In this document: positions 56,004 to 64,000 of the stretch, piece after piece
Numbering within the stretch: the stretch's first letter is position 1
How the letters are laid out: each line of letters begins with the position of its first letter
Assembly: GCF_019710585.1 (NCBI RefSeq)
Contig: NZ_JAIFZQ010000018.1
Coordinates: 62,001 to 126,000 of the forward strand
Direction of reading: 5' to 3'
DNA: 64,000 nucleotides
DNA from: Arthrobacter sp. MAHUQ-56
Lineage (GTDB): Bacteria; Actinomycetota; Actinomycetes; Actinomycetales; Micrococcaceae
Position numbers and translations under genes: made by a program
The notes under the pieces: generated by a model
Databases searched by the model: none
What the model was told of the DNA's origin: nothing
Seen by the model: the letters and a program-made list of their open reading frames with translations, nothing else

Positions 56004-57272
56004 TCAGGGGACGAACCCCGATGTCCTGGCAACACCGTCATATCCGCCTCTGGGTGCCTCGAGGCCATAGAGTGCACCGATGGTGGGAGCCACATCCACT
56101 GTGCGTGCCGGTTCGGAGGACGTGCGGCCGCGGGCTACCTTGGGGCTGCCGCCGGAGATGAAGAACGGGATGGGCTCGGTGGCCGGATGGCCGTGGTTGC
56201 CCGGAATGGGGTTCGAGACGACGTACGGGTCCGAGAACCGCCAGCCGGCGCGGCAAAAGACCACCATGTCCCCGGCCTCCACCCCCAGCCGCAGTTCGGC
56301 AGGATCGTGCACCGACAGCACGCCCGGGTGTGACTGAACCAGGGAGCGCACGGACTCGAGCCCGGCAGCCTTCTGGTCAGAAGGTCCGGTCCAGTACAAG
56401 AGGTCGGCACCACCGTTTTGGGCGGGAGTGACCGAGTTCTGCAGATCCGGCCGGCCCTGGAGGATCAGGTCTATCGAAATCACATTGCTGGGCAATGACC
56501 AGTCCATGGAGTGGTCCGCCAGCACCATCAGGACGCTGGAGTCCCACTTGCCGGTGCCCACAAGATGGTCCACGAACCGGCCCACCTGAAGGTCAGTATC
56601 TGCAAGGGCAGTATTGCGGGCCGCCTGCAGGGTGGTGCCGGTCAGGTCGGAGTGGCCCAGGCGGTCAACATCGCCAAGATTGGTGAACGTGAAGTCCGGG
56701 TCGGGGCCGCTGACGATGGCCAGCAGGGCATCCATGGTGGCGGCGTCAGGGGCATGACCGGTCAGCGGCAGCAAGGGGGAGGGCTCCCAGCGGTAGCTCG
56801 CCCGGGTCCCGAAGATTCCGTACAGATACTTCTTGCTGAGCACGGAGGCCGTGGTGAGGCCGGACGTACCCAGGCGCTCCAGCAGTGTGGGAAAGCGAAG
56901 ATCGGTGCTGCGGTCCATGTCCCGGACTGCCCCCTCGGCAGGGTCGAAGACCGAGTTGGCGGGAACTCCCGACCGGTCCGGCCGCACGCCCGTCATCATC
57001 ATGACGTGATTCGGAATAGTCTCCATCACCGGCAGTGACCGTGCGGCAGGAAAGTTGGTGCCCTCCGCCCGGAGGGCGGCGAGCCGCGGGGTCAGCCCGG
57101 GGGTGATCTCGTCGGGCCGGCAGCCGTCAATGACAAGGACATACGTGCGGGTCCGTGCGCTACCGGGATTCGTCGCCTGGCTGGCCCAGGAGCTACCGGG
57201 CGCTGCTGACAGGACGACGGCGGCACTTCCGGCGCCGGCCAGGCGCAGGAACTGGCGGCGGTCCGGGTTCAC
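56004..57272 (-). CDS. Exported alkaline phosphatase superfamily phosphodiesterase
   Basis: A 422-aa enzyme of the type I phosphodiesterase/nucleotide pyrophosphatase group. The N-terminus MNPDRRQFLRLAGAGSAAVV is a twin-arginine signal. The metal and nucleophile regions are VLVIDGCRPDEITPG and PNHVMMMTGVRP. Later metal ligands lie in LGDVDRLGHSD, VLADHSMDW and NHGHPATEPIP. It starts at the ATG at 57272, overlapping the upstream PhoD gene by four bases. It probably hydrolyses phosphodiesters or monoesters outside the cell. Confidence 0.9.
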   Translation of the reverse strand: MNPDRRQFLRLAGAGSAAVVLSAAPGSSWASQATNPGSARTRTYVLVIDGCRPDEITPGLTPRLAALRAEGTNFPAARSLPVMETIPNHVMMMTGVRPDRSGVPANSVFDPAEGAVRDMDRSTDLRFPTLLERLGTSGLTTASVLSKKYLYGIFGTRASYRWEPSPLLPLTGHAPDAATMDALLAIVSGPDPDFTFTNLGDVDRLGHSDLTGTTLQAARNTALADTDLQVGRFVDHLVGTGKWDSSVLMVLADHSMDWSLPSNVISIDLILQGRPDLQNSVTPAQNGGADLLYWTGPSDQKAAGLESVRSLVQSHPGVLSVHDPAELRLGVEAGDMVVFCRAGWRFSDPYVVSNPIPGNHGHPATEPIPFFISGGSPKVARGRTSSEPARTVDVAPTIGALYGLEAPRGGYDGVARTSGFVP

Positions 57273-58948
57273 AGCACGCCGCCGGTTGCCGGGACTGCCT
57301 TGCCGGTGCCGGCACCGACCGTGAACGAGGTGGCCAGCGTGGCCGCTGACGCTTGCACGGTCCGGTCGGCAAGGACGTACCAGTCCATCCGCACTCCTGC
57401 AGGGGTGACGTCCAGGACGGAGTAGCCGTGCGAGTCGAAGTCGAGATACTTCACGTGCGGGTTGGCCGTCCTGATGGCTGCCTCCACCGCCAAGGAGGAG
57501 GTCCGCGGCGGAGCGTTAAGTATGTCGTCGAGGTTGTCGCTGGTCACCGACGTGCAGACCAGTTCCGCCGCCACCGAGTCGCCCGTCGTGGGGTAGGTGA
57601 GGGGGTCGGCGGGGAGGTCGCAGGCCCACCCGGAGTGGATGTCGCCGGTAAGGAAGACGGTGTCCTTGATCCCTTGGTCCCGCAGGTGCCGGACCACCCG
57701 GCTCCGGTCCGCCTCGTAGCCGTCCCATTGGTCCACGTTGTAGGGGACTCCGTCGATGGTGGTGCCGCCCATGAGTTTCTGGACCCCCGCGACCTCGGCA
57801 AGGCTGAGTGTGGATGGAATGCGGACGGGGGCAATCATCACGGGGTTGCCCACCAGCTTCCATTGGGGGCCGCCGGAGGTGAGGTTGCCGAGCAGCCAGT
57901 CCATTTGGGCCGCTCCCGTGATGGTCCGTTCCGGGCTGTCCACCGCAGGGTCGACGCCGTTTGCCGCCTGCTGGCTACGGTAGGAGCGCAGATCCAGCAT
58001 GGACAGGCTGGCCAAGGCGCCGAAATCCAGGCGGCGGAACAGCGGACCGCCGGGCTCGTAGCGCACGGGCATCCACTCCGCATAGGCCTGGTTGGCAGCG
58101 GCGCGGCGTTCGCTCCAAAGCCCTTCTGCGCCCTCGGTATGGTTCTCTGCACCTCCGCTCCACGCATCATTGGCCGCCTCGTGGTCGTCCCAGGTGACAA
58201 TGAACGGGGCAGCCAAGTGCAGGGCCTGCAGGTCAGGATCGGTTTTGTACTGTCCGTGCCGGCGCCGGTAATGGGCCAGGGTGGTCATTTCGACGGTGGG
58301 ATCGTGAGGACGTACGACGACGTCCCGTGCCTGGTATTCCCCGGGCGCGTACTCGTAGAGGTAATCGCCCAGGTGGAGCACGGCGTCAAGGTCCCCGCGT
58401 TCTGCCAGGTGGCGGTAAGAGCTGAAGTAGCCGGCCTGGTAGTTGGTGCAGGAGACGACGCCGAAGCGGAGGTGATCCACCGGAGCGCCGGTGGCCGGCG
58501 CGGTCCTGGTCCGGCCGGCGCCGGACACGGCGCGTCCGACCGAGAAGCGGTACCAGTAGGGCGTGCCCGGCTCCAACCGGCCGGCGATCACCTTCACGGT
58601 ATGGTCGCGTTCCGGACCGGTCTTCGCAGAGCCCTTTGAGACAACCCTGCTGAAGGCAGGGTCGGTGGCCACCTCCCAATTCACTGTCACCGCTGGGCCG
58701 AGTCCGGAGCCAGGCGTGGCTTCAGCGCTGGGGGTCACGCGGGTCCAGAGCAGCACACTGTCCGGATACGGATCACCGGAGGCAACGCCGTGGGCGAACA
58801 CTGGATCTGCTGCGTGCGCAGGATGGGCGGCAAGAGTTGCGGCCCCAGTGGCAACAGCGGCAATTCCGGCAGATCGAAGGACTTGGCGCCTCGTGGGCGA
58901 GGAAACGTACTGGTGGGTAACAAAACGCATGCTTTCCAGTATCCGCAC
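57269..58948 (-). CDS. phoD: PhoD-like alkaline phosphatase/phosphodiesterase (minus-strand copy)
   Basis: Secreted, Tat-exported, metal-dependent phosphatase of up to 559 aa. The signal is TRRQVLRSAGIAAVATGAA. The PhoD domain shows HGVASGDPYPDSVLLWTRV, GVVSCTNYQAGYFSSY, LHLGDYLYEYAPGEY, FIVTWDDHEAANDAWSGG and FLTGDIHSGWACDLP. The GTG at 58948 has GAGG seven bases upstream; the ATG at 58930 is the alternative. First gene of a two-gene operon and divergent from a second PhoD-like gene across a short control region. Confidence 0.94.
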   Translation of the reverse strand: MRILESMRFVTHQYVSSPTRRQVLRSAGIAAVATGAATLAAHPAHAADPVFAHGVASGDPYPDSVLLWTRVTPSAEATPGSGLGPAVTVNWEVATDPAFSRVVSKGSAKTGPERDHTVKVIAGRLEPGTPYWYRFSVGRAVSGAGRTRTAPATGAPVDHLRFGVVSCTNYQAGYFSSYRHLAERGDLDAVLHLGDYLYEYAPGEYQARDVVVRPHDPTVEMTTLAHYRRRHGQYKTDPDLQALHLAAPFIVTWDDHEAANDAWSGGAENHTEGAEGLWSERRAAANQAYAEWMPVRYEPGGPLFRRLDFGALASLSMLDLRSYRSQQAANGVDPAVDSPERTITGAAQMDWLLGNLTSGGPQWKLVGNPVMIAPVRIPSTLSLAEVAGVQKLMGGTTIDGVPYNVDQWDGYEADRSRVVRHLRDQGIKDTVFLTGDIHSGWACDLPADPLTYPTTGDSVAAELVCTSVTSDNLDDILNAPPRTSSLAVEAAIRTANPHVKYLDFDSHGYSVLDVTPAGVRMDWYVLADRTVQASAATLATSFTVGAGTGKAVPATGGVL

Positions 58949-58977
58949 CCTCCAGCCTCAACAGGCGGGAGTTTGCC

Positions 58978-59007
58978 GAACATTCACGCGCTGGGCGGTG
59001 AATGTTC
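58978..59007. promoter_or_regulatory. Inverted repeat in the divergent phoD control region
   Basis: GAACATTCAC (58978-58987) and GTGAATGTTC (58998-59007) are exact reverse complements with arm centres 20 bases apart. The right arm includes the ATG at 59002, so the element could act as an operator or, in RNA, as a hairpin hiding the start codon. Confidence 0.5.
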
Positions 59008-60525
59008 CCATCCCGCCGCAGCTTCCTCGCGCTGACCGGAGGTGCAGCCGCGACCGCTGCCATCTACGGCTTCTCTGCTGCGCCCGCATGGGCAGAACCC
59101 CGTTTTCCCCGGAACCCGTTCACCCTGGGCGTTGCGTCCGGTGATCCCGCCCCGGACGGGGTGGTGTTGTGGACGCGCCTGGCGCCGGAACCCCAGGCAG
59201 CGGACGGACTCGGTGGCATGCCGCCCTATCAGGTCCAGGTAGTCTGGCAGGTCGCCACCGACCCGGATTTCCGCGCCGTCGTCAAGGCTGGTACGGAGAC
59301 CGCGGCACCTGAGCTGGCCCACTCGGTGCACGTTGAGGTCGCCGGGCTCAACCCCTCCTCGGACTATTGGTTCCGATTCCGGGTCGGGAGCGAGGAAAGC
59401 CCCGCCGGACATACCCGGACCGCGCCGGCCCCCGGATCGGATCCCGGCAAGATCACCTTCGGCCTGGCGTCCTGCCAGTCCTGGGCGGGTGGCCGATATG
59501 CCGCCTACCGTACCATGGCGCAGGAGGACCTCGACCTGGTTGTGCACGTCGGCGACTACACCTACGAGGGCCGGAACCACGAAACCCTCGCCGACTTCCG
59601 CAACAACCACGCCAAATACAAGAGCTCGCCAGACCTGCAGGCAGCGCATGCCCGGTTCCCTTTCGTCGTGACCTTCGACGACCACGAAGTCGAAAACAAC
59701 TGGGCGGGCGGTGTCTCACAGCCTGACAACGAGGCCTCCAACGAACCCCAGCGGTTCCTCCAGTTGCGCGCCAATGCATTCCAGGCCTACTACGAGCACC
59801 TGCCGCTGCGCCGGCCGCAGCGCCCCACCGGCCCCGACATGGTCCTGTACCGCGCACTGGACTACGGCAGCCTGGCCAAGTTCCATGTCCTGGACACCCG
59901 CCAGTACCGTTCCGACCAGCTGACCGAGAACTTCCCCGGCGGTCCGCAGCACCCCGACGTCTACGACCCTTCGCGCACCCTCATGGGGGACGCGCAGGAA
60001 CAATGGCTCTTCAATGGGCTCTCATCCTCGACCGCACGCTGGAACGTCATCGCCCAGCAGACGATGATGGCCCAGTACGACTACGACCCCACGGAGACGC
60101 TCTCCGTGAACCACGACCAGTGGGACGGCTACGTCGTGTCCCGCAACCGCCTGACCAACTTCATCAACCAGCAGAACCCTGCCAATCCCGTGATCTTGAG
60201 CGGAGATTGGCACGCAGCCTTCGTCAACGATGTCCTTCTCGACCACTCGGATCCGGCATCGAAGGTCGTCACCACTGAATTCGTTGGCACCTCCATCAGT
60301 TCCGGCTGCGGCTGGGCCCAAGCCATCAAGGACGGGCTGCCAGCCAACCCGCACACCCGCTACATCAACCCCGATAAGCGCGGCTGGACCCGCTGCACCG
60401 TGACCGCCGACGAGTTCCGCAGCGACTACATCATCGTTCCCTCAGCCGCAGACACCACATCACCCGCTGCCGTGGATGCCTCCTTCGTCGTCAGGAACGG
60501 GCGACCGGGGGCCGTGCGCGTCTGA
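59002..60525 (+). CDS. phoD: PhoD-like alkaline phosphatase (plus-strand copy)
   Basis: A 507-aa Tat-exported phosphatase (signal MFPSRRSFLALTGGAAATAA). PhoD signatures are LGVASGDPAPDGVVLWTRLA, FGLASCQSWAGGRYAAYRTM, VHVGDYTYEGRN, FVVTFDDHEVENNWAGGV and ILSGDWHAAFVND. It differs clearly from the minus-strand copy, so the two are diverged paralogues rather than a recent duplication. Start is the ATG at 59002, within an inverted repeat. No clear ribosome binding site is visible, so a leaderless or structured start is possible. Confidence 0.94.
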   Translation: MFPSRRSFLALTGGAAATAAIYGFSAAPAWAEPRFPRNPFTLGVASGDPAPDGVVLWTRLAPEPQAADGLGGMPPYQVQVVWQVATDPDFRAVVKAGTETAAPELAHSVHVEVAGLNPSSDYWFRFRVGSEESPAGHTRTAPAPGSDPGKITFGLASCQSWAGGRYAAYRTMAQEDLDLVVHVGDYTYEGRNHETLADFRNNHAKYKSSPDLQAAHARFPFVVTFDDHEVENNWAGGVSQPDNEASNEPQRFLQLRANAFQAYYEHLPLRRPQRPTGPDMVLYRALDYGSLAKFHVLDTRQYRSDQLTENFPGGPQHPDVYDPSRTLMGDAQEQWLFNGLSSSTARWNVIAQQTMMAQYDYDPTETLSVNHDQWDGYVVSRNRLTNFINQQNPANPVILSGDWHAAFVNDVLLDHSDPASKVVTTEFVGTSISSGCGWAQAIKDGLPANPHTRYINPDKRGWTRCTVTADEFRSDYIIVPSAADTTSPAAVDASFVVRNGRPGAVRV

Positions 60526-60787
60526 CTCCCAGCCGAAGAGGTATGGACCGGGCGCGGAGGGGGGCGGGCCGGCGGCGGTTGGGGGGTGACATCCGGTCTC
60601 ACGGGGATGCCTTGGCCGCCGGCCCTGTCCCTTCTTCCAGGCCCCTCCCACCAGCAGTGGGGCCATGCGTCCAAGGTAGGGGCCCATCCTGAATGACAGC
60701 CCACATTCACCGCAGGTTTTCCTCAAGAGTTCCCCCCCCATGCTTGCTGGGGTGCATTGGCTTGCCGCGGTTGGTTCCGGGCTGGGT

Positions 60788-61150
60788 CTAGCGGTGCAGG
60801 TGCTCACGCCAGTCCGCCGGCACCTTGTCTGCCGGTGCCGGGGAGGGCTGCTCCGGTGGCCTGGACTGCGGATCCGGAAGTCGCGGACCGCGGAAGAACT
60901 TCTTCGTCGTGATGTCGTAGAACCATTCCTCCCCGGGTTCAAAGGACCTCATGACGGGGTGTCCCACCGCTCGCGAGTGGGCACTGGCATGTTGGGAAGG
61001 CGATGAATCGCAGCATCCAATGTGGCCGCATTCCGCGCAGCGGCGCAGATGAAACCACCATCCGGGGCCGTCCCCGCTGAGGCACTCCCGGCACCCGGTT
61101 CCACTGGGGGTGGCGGAGAGATTGATTCCCGGGGTAGGTCGCTCGTCCAT
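60788..61150 (-). CDS. UBP-type zinc finger protein
   Basis: A 120-aa protein with the ZnF-UBP pattern: CRECLSGDGPGWWFHLRRC, AECGHIGCCDSS, HASAHSRAVGHPVMRSF and the closing EEWFYDITTKKFF. All Cys and His ligands seem present. In eukaryotes this finger binds the C-terminal di-glycine of ubiquitin; its bacterial role is unproven. Start ATG at 61150 after GAGGA. It is divergent from a fused thioredoxin-reductase-like gene 150 bases away, a pairing often seen in actinobacteria. Confidence 0.92.
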   Translation of the reverse strand: MDERPTPGINLSATPSGTGCRECLSGDGPGWWFHLRRCAECGHIGCCDSSPSQHASAHSRAVGHPVMRSFEPGEEWFYDITTKKFFRGPRLPDPQSRPPEQPSPAPADKVPADWREHLHR

Positions 61151-61300
61151 GGGTCCTCGATTCACTGCTCAGGCCATCGCGCTTGCCCACGTCGGGAGTT
61201 ATTGTGGCAGAATCTTCACGCCCGGGCACCCCTTGTCCCCGATGTTCCAGCGCGAGTATCGTGAGCGCCACCGAACCCTTGAACCGGAAAGACGGCGGCC

Positions 61301-63067
61301 ATGGATGACTCGGTTCCGGTCATGCTGATTGCTACGACAGACCCGACCTCCCGGCGCATTCTCGGAGACGAGTTGCGCCGGCGGTATGGCGCCGACTACG
61401 AGGTGGTGGTGTGCTCCGGCCACGCCCATGGCCGGGCGGTGCTGGAAGGGCTGCGGCGATGGGGTCGCCCGGTAGCACTCATCCTTGGGTGCTATGGGCC
61501 TGCTGACCGTGGGGGACTCGATTTCCTGCGGCGCGCCTACGGCTTCCACCCGGCCGCCAAGCGGGCCGTTGTGGTGACCTGGGGCGACTTCGCCAGCGCC
61601 CCCACGGTGTTCCGGGCGATCGCGCAGGGATACGCCGAGCTGCTGATCATACGTCCCGAACGCCCGCGCGACGAGGAATTCCACGGGGCGATCACCGACG
61701 CCCTGGACGACTGGCACCTGGCCCAGGGGGTCGGTTTCGAGGCGGTTCGGCTGATCGGGGACGTCGGCGACGAAAGGACCCACTCCCTGCGTGACTCCCT
61801 GAGCCGCAACCACATCCCCGTGGGCTTTTACGCTGTTGGTTCCGAAACGGCGGACCGGACGCTCCAGGGCCTGGGCCTGCGCGACCCCAAGCTGCCGGTC
61901 ATGGTGCTGGAATTCACCGCCCCACCCATCGTCCTCGAGAACCCCAGCGACCTGGAGATCGCCGAAGCGATGGGGGTGACGCGGCCTCCGCCGCCGGACA
62001 GAATCTTCGATGTGGTGGTCGTGGGAGCCGGTCCCTCCGGTCTCGCGACTGCCGTCTATGCCTCCTCCGAAGGCCTCTCCACGATGGTGGTGGAGGGGGA
62101 AGCCGTGGGAGGCCAGGCCGGCACCAGTTCGTTGATCCGCAACTATCCTGGCTTCTCCCGCGGCGTGAGCGGCGCCCACCTGGCCTACCGCTCATTCCAC
62201 CAGGCCTGGACTTTGGGCACCGACTTCCTGTTCCTGCGGAAGGTGAACGGCCTCGAAGCGGACGGAGACCTGTACGCCGTGTCGATCTCCGACGGCAGCG
62301 TCGTACGCTGCCGCACAGTGGTGGTGGCCACCGGCGTGGACTACCGCCGCCTCGACATACCTCAGCTGGAGGCCCTGGTCGGCAGGGGCGTCTTCTACGG
62401 TGCCACAGTGTCCGAGGCCCCATCGATGGCCGGAAAGCAGGTCTGTGTGGTGGGTGGCGGAAACTCGGCCGGTCAAGCTGTTCTGCACCTTGCGAAGTAC
62501 GCGAAGAAAGTGACGCTGCTGGTGCGCGGACGGACGCTGTCGGCCAGCATGTCGGATTACCTCATCTCCCAACTCGAGGCCACCCGGAACGTTGCGATCC
62601 GCTGCAGCACCGCCGTAGTGGGCGCCCGGGACCGGGACGGGTTCCTTGCCGCCGTCACGGTCGCCGCATCCGGCACTGCCGGGCCATCCTCAAGCGAGGA
62701 GATCGAAGCGGGCGGTCTGTTCGTGCTGATCGGCTCGGTGCCGCGGACCTCCTGGCTGCCCGGGACCGTAGAGCGTGACCCGGCCGGATTCCTGCGCACG
62801 GGCACCAGCCGGGATGCCAACGGGCCTCGATCCATGAGGGCGGGCAGGCCGCCATTGGCGCTGGAAACCAGCATGCCGGGTATTTTCGCGATTGGCGACG
62901 TGCGGGCCGGTTCGATCAAGAGGGTGGCGACCGCTGTGGGGGATGGCGCCACCGTAGTCTCGATGCTGCACACCTACCTGGCCGAGAATCCACTGCCTCA
63001 ACCGACCCCTGCTACCGGGGAGGCAGCCCCATCCGAGGAGCATTCCGGGGATGTCCGCTTCAACTGA
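61301..63067 (+). CDS. Fused pseudo-receiver / thioredoxin-like / thioredoxin reductase-like flavoprotein
   Basis: A 588-aa protein. Residues 5-135 look like a CheY-type receiver, but the phospho-acceptor position lacks Asp (ALILGCYGP). Residues 145-228 are glutaredoxin/thioredoxin-like (HSLRDSLSRNHIPVGFYAVG) without CxxC. The TrxR part starts at 235 with FAD motif GAGPSG (242-247) and NADPH motif GGGNSAG (385-391). The reductase CxxC is also missing (GVFYGATVSEA), so it cannot be a standard disulfide reductase. The family is often labelled fused response regulator/thioredoxin-disulfide reductase. Start ATG 61301. Confidence 0.9.
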   Translation: MDDSVPVMLIATTDPTSRRILGDELRRRYGADYEVVVCSGHAHGRAVLEGLRRWGRPVALILGCYGPADRGGLDFLRRAYGFHPAAKRAVVVTWGDFASAPTVFRAIAQGYAELLIIRPERPRDEEFHGAITDALDDWHLAQGVGFEAVRLIGDVGDERTHSLRDSLSRNHIPVGFYAVGSETADRTLQGLGLRDPKLPVMVLEFTAPPIVLENPSDLEIAEAMGVTRPPPPDRIFDVVVVGAGPSGLATAVYASSEGLSTMVVEGEAVGGQAGTSSLIRNYPGFSRGVSGAHLAYRSFHQAWTLGTDFLFLRKVNGLEADGDLYAVSISDGSVVRCRTVVVATGVDYRRLDIPQLEALVGRGVFYGATVSEAPSMAGKQVCVVGGGNSAGQAVLHLAKYAKKVTLLVRGRTLSASMSDYLISQLEATRNVAIRCSTAVVGARDRDGFLAAVTVAASGTAGPSSSEEIEAGGLFVLIGSVPRTSWLPGTVERDPAGFLRTGTSRDANGPRSMRAGRPPLALETSMPGIFAIGDVRAGSIKRVATAVGDGATVVSMLHTYLAENPLPQPTPATGEAAPSEEHSGDVRFN

Positions 63068-63917
63068 GGCCAGACCATTGATACCGCCGATGCGGTGGCT
63101 GCTCTACGTGGCTGCCTTCCTCGTGTTCCTTGCCGGGCTCGTGCTGTTCGTGTTTCCGCTCAGGACGGCTGAGTGGTTCGCGTGGACAGTCAATCCGCCG
63201 ATGACCGCGGTCTTCCTCGGGGCGGCTTACTGGGCCAGCGCCGGGCTGGAGCTGACGGGGGCCCGCTCGGCAAGCTGGGGTGCGGCGAGGCTGGCGGTCC
63301 TGCCGGTGTTCATCTTCACGACGCTGACGCTGGCAGTCACCCTGGTCCATCTCGACCGCTTCCACCTCTCGCCGGCCAACGGCCCCGTTGCCCAGGCATC
63401 CACCTGGGCATGGCTGGCAATCTATGCTGTCGTGCCCATCGCGATGCTCCTCATCAGCTGGATGCAGATCCGGTCCCCGCGTGACGTCCCAACCTCCGTA
63501 CCGCGTGGAGGGGCAGTGCTGCCCCTTGCACTCCGGCTGCTCCTGATGGGAATCGCCGCGGTACTGCTGTTGTACGGCGCGGCGCTCCTGGCCATACCCA
63601 TGGCCGCCGCAACGTGGTGGCCGTGGCCACTCTCCGAGCTCACGGCGAGGGCTGTCGGAGCGTGGCTGGTGGGTCTTGGGTGGTCGGCCGCGCAGGGCCA
63701 GTTCAGCCGGGACCCCCACACGGTGCGCCCCGTGGCGCTGACCTCAGTCGCGTTCTTCGTTCTGCAGGTGCTTGCCCTGCTTCGGTATGGCGGCGCCCTG
63801 GCATGGCCGGGCGTACCGGCCATCGGCTTCGTAACCGTCCTGCTCGCCATCGGCGTCGCCGGGGGCTGGGCACTTGCACTTTCCGGCCCGCGGGTGGCCC
63901 GGGCTACAACTGCCTGA
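63051..63917 (+). CDS. Polytopic membrane protein of unknown function
   Basis: A 288-aa hydrophobic protein with about eight predicted helices, for example LLYVAAFLVFLAGLVLFVF, AVLPVFIFTTLTLAVTL and GFVTVLLAIGVAGGWALAL. No catalytic motif is evident. The ATG at 63051 lies inside the previous gene (17-base overlap), so it is co-transcribed with the TrxR-like flavoprotein. It may receive electrons from it or house a partner, but that is speculation. Confidence 0.75.
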   Translation: MSASTEARPLIPPMRWLLYVAAFLVFLAGLVLFVFPLRTAEWFAWTVNPPMTAVFLGAAYWASAGLELTGARSASWGAARLAVLPVFIFTTLTLAVTLVHLDRFHLSPANGPVAQASTWAWLAIYAVVPIAMLLISWMQIRSPRDVPTSVPRGGAVLPLALRLLLMGIAAVLLLYGAALLAIPMAAATWWPWPLSELTARAVGAWLVGLGWSAAQGQFSRDPHTVRPVALTSVAFFVLQVLALLRYGGALAWPGVPAIGFVTVLLAIGVAGGWALALSGPRVARATTA

Positions 63918-64000
63918 GTTCGCCGTCCTGCGGCTCTCCCCGGCCCAGCGCGTAGGAAGAGCCCGAGGGCGTCCGCTCAAGAAGCCCGAAGTCCACCATG
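63904..64000 (-). CDS. 3' end of a minus-strand gene cut by the window edge
   Basis: A minus-strand frame runs from the edge to a TAG at 63904 and ends VDFGLLERTPSGSSYALGRG then EPQDGELRQL. An in-frame ATG sits at 63999 but is probably internal. It is convergent with the membrane protein gene. Too short to identify. Confidence 0.35.
   Translation of the reverse strand, partial: MVDFGLLERTPSGSSYALGRGEPQDGELRQL

Noticed and set aside
57353-58639. A 428-codon plus-strand frame opposite the minus-strand phoD
   Set aside because: PhoD motifs on the minus strand are unambiguous. The plus frame is a shadow.
58931-59001. A classical PHO box between the phosphatase genes
   Set aside because: No GTTCACC-type direct repeats are visible. 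Only the inverted repeat at 58978-59007 stands out.

Overview
The window looks like the chromosome of a high-GC actinobacterium of the Micrococcaceae, Arthrobacter/Pseudarthrobacter type. The reasons are the very high GC at third codon positions, frequent GTG and TTG starts, GTGA/ATGA stop-start overlaps, an actinobacterial VKOR-Rne pair, the class Ib ribonucleotide reductase set nrdHIEF, and a ThiD-TenA fusion under a TPP riboswitch. This taxon call is inference from gene content and order, not from a marker search.

Layout. 1-4345: VKOR-family oxidoreductase (cut by the left edge) divergent from RNase E/G. 4384-6123: a long palindrome, then a TPP riboswitch driving thiD-tenA. 6226-13963: rplU-rpmA-obgE-proB-proA, a small membrane protein, nadD, a Pro/Ala-rich membrane protein and rsfS. 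14071-14485: two identical tRNA-Ala(GGC) genes. 14678-16725: a DUF3311 subunit plus sodium:solute symporter. 16795-20474: a cyclopropane synthase-like methyltransferase, a flavoprotein monooxygenase and an RlmG-like rRNA methyltransferase. 20651-25012: a ROK regulator with a sugar ABC importer lacking its own ATPase. 25343-30457: MoxR ATPase, DUF58 protein and vWA operon. 30534-34166: metF-metE behind a structured leader. 34788-40564: a LysR regulator divergent from a lipid-modification operon (flavin amine-oxidase-like protein, DUF1365, two Cfa-like methyltransferases). 40939-44983: nrdHIEF.

44990-53800 is an accessory island of visibly different, less GC-rich composition. It carries two multi-gene systems. 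The first (45187-47076) is a HicA-like protein with a coiled coil, an HTH protein and a SecB-like chaperone. It resembles a toxin-antitoxin-chaperone (TAC) module and has a set of repeated operator-like motifs. The second (48433-52819) is an excisionase-type HTH antitoxin followed by an 826-aa protein that joins a PIN ribonuclease domain, a Ser/Thr-kinase domain and a string of zinc ribbons. A vWA protein and a PP2C phosphatase follow. That is a TerY-P-like kinase/phosphatase/vWA triad with a toxin domain fused to its kinase, and it is the most unusual system here. Degraded pieces of a type I restriction subunit (hsdR) and of a DUF3883 protein lie between and after them.

54179-63917 holds small membrane and secreted proteins, three exported phosphatases (two PhoD-like, one phosphodiesterase-like) around a shared divergent control region, and a UBP zinc-finger protein divergent from a fused pseudo-receiver/thioredoxin-reductase-like flavoprotein with a membrane protein. 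The 3' end of an unidentified minus-strand gene lies at the right edge.
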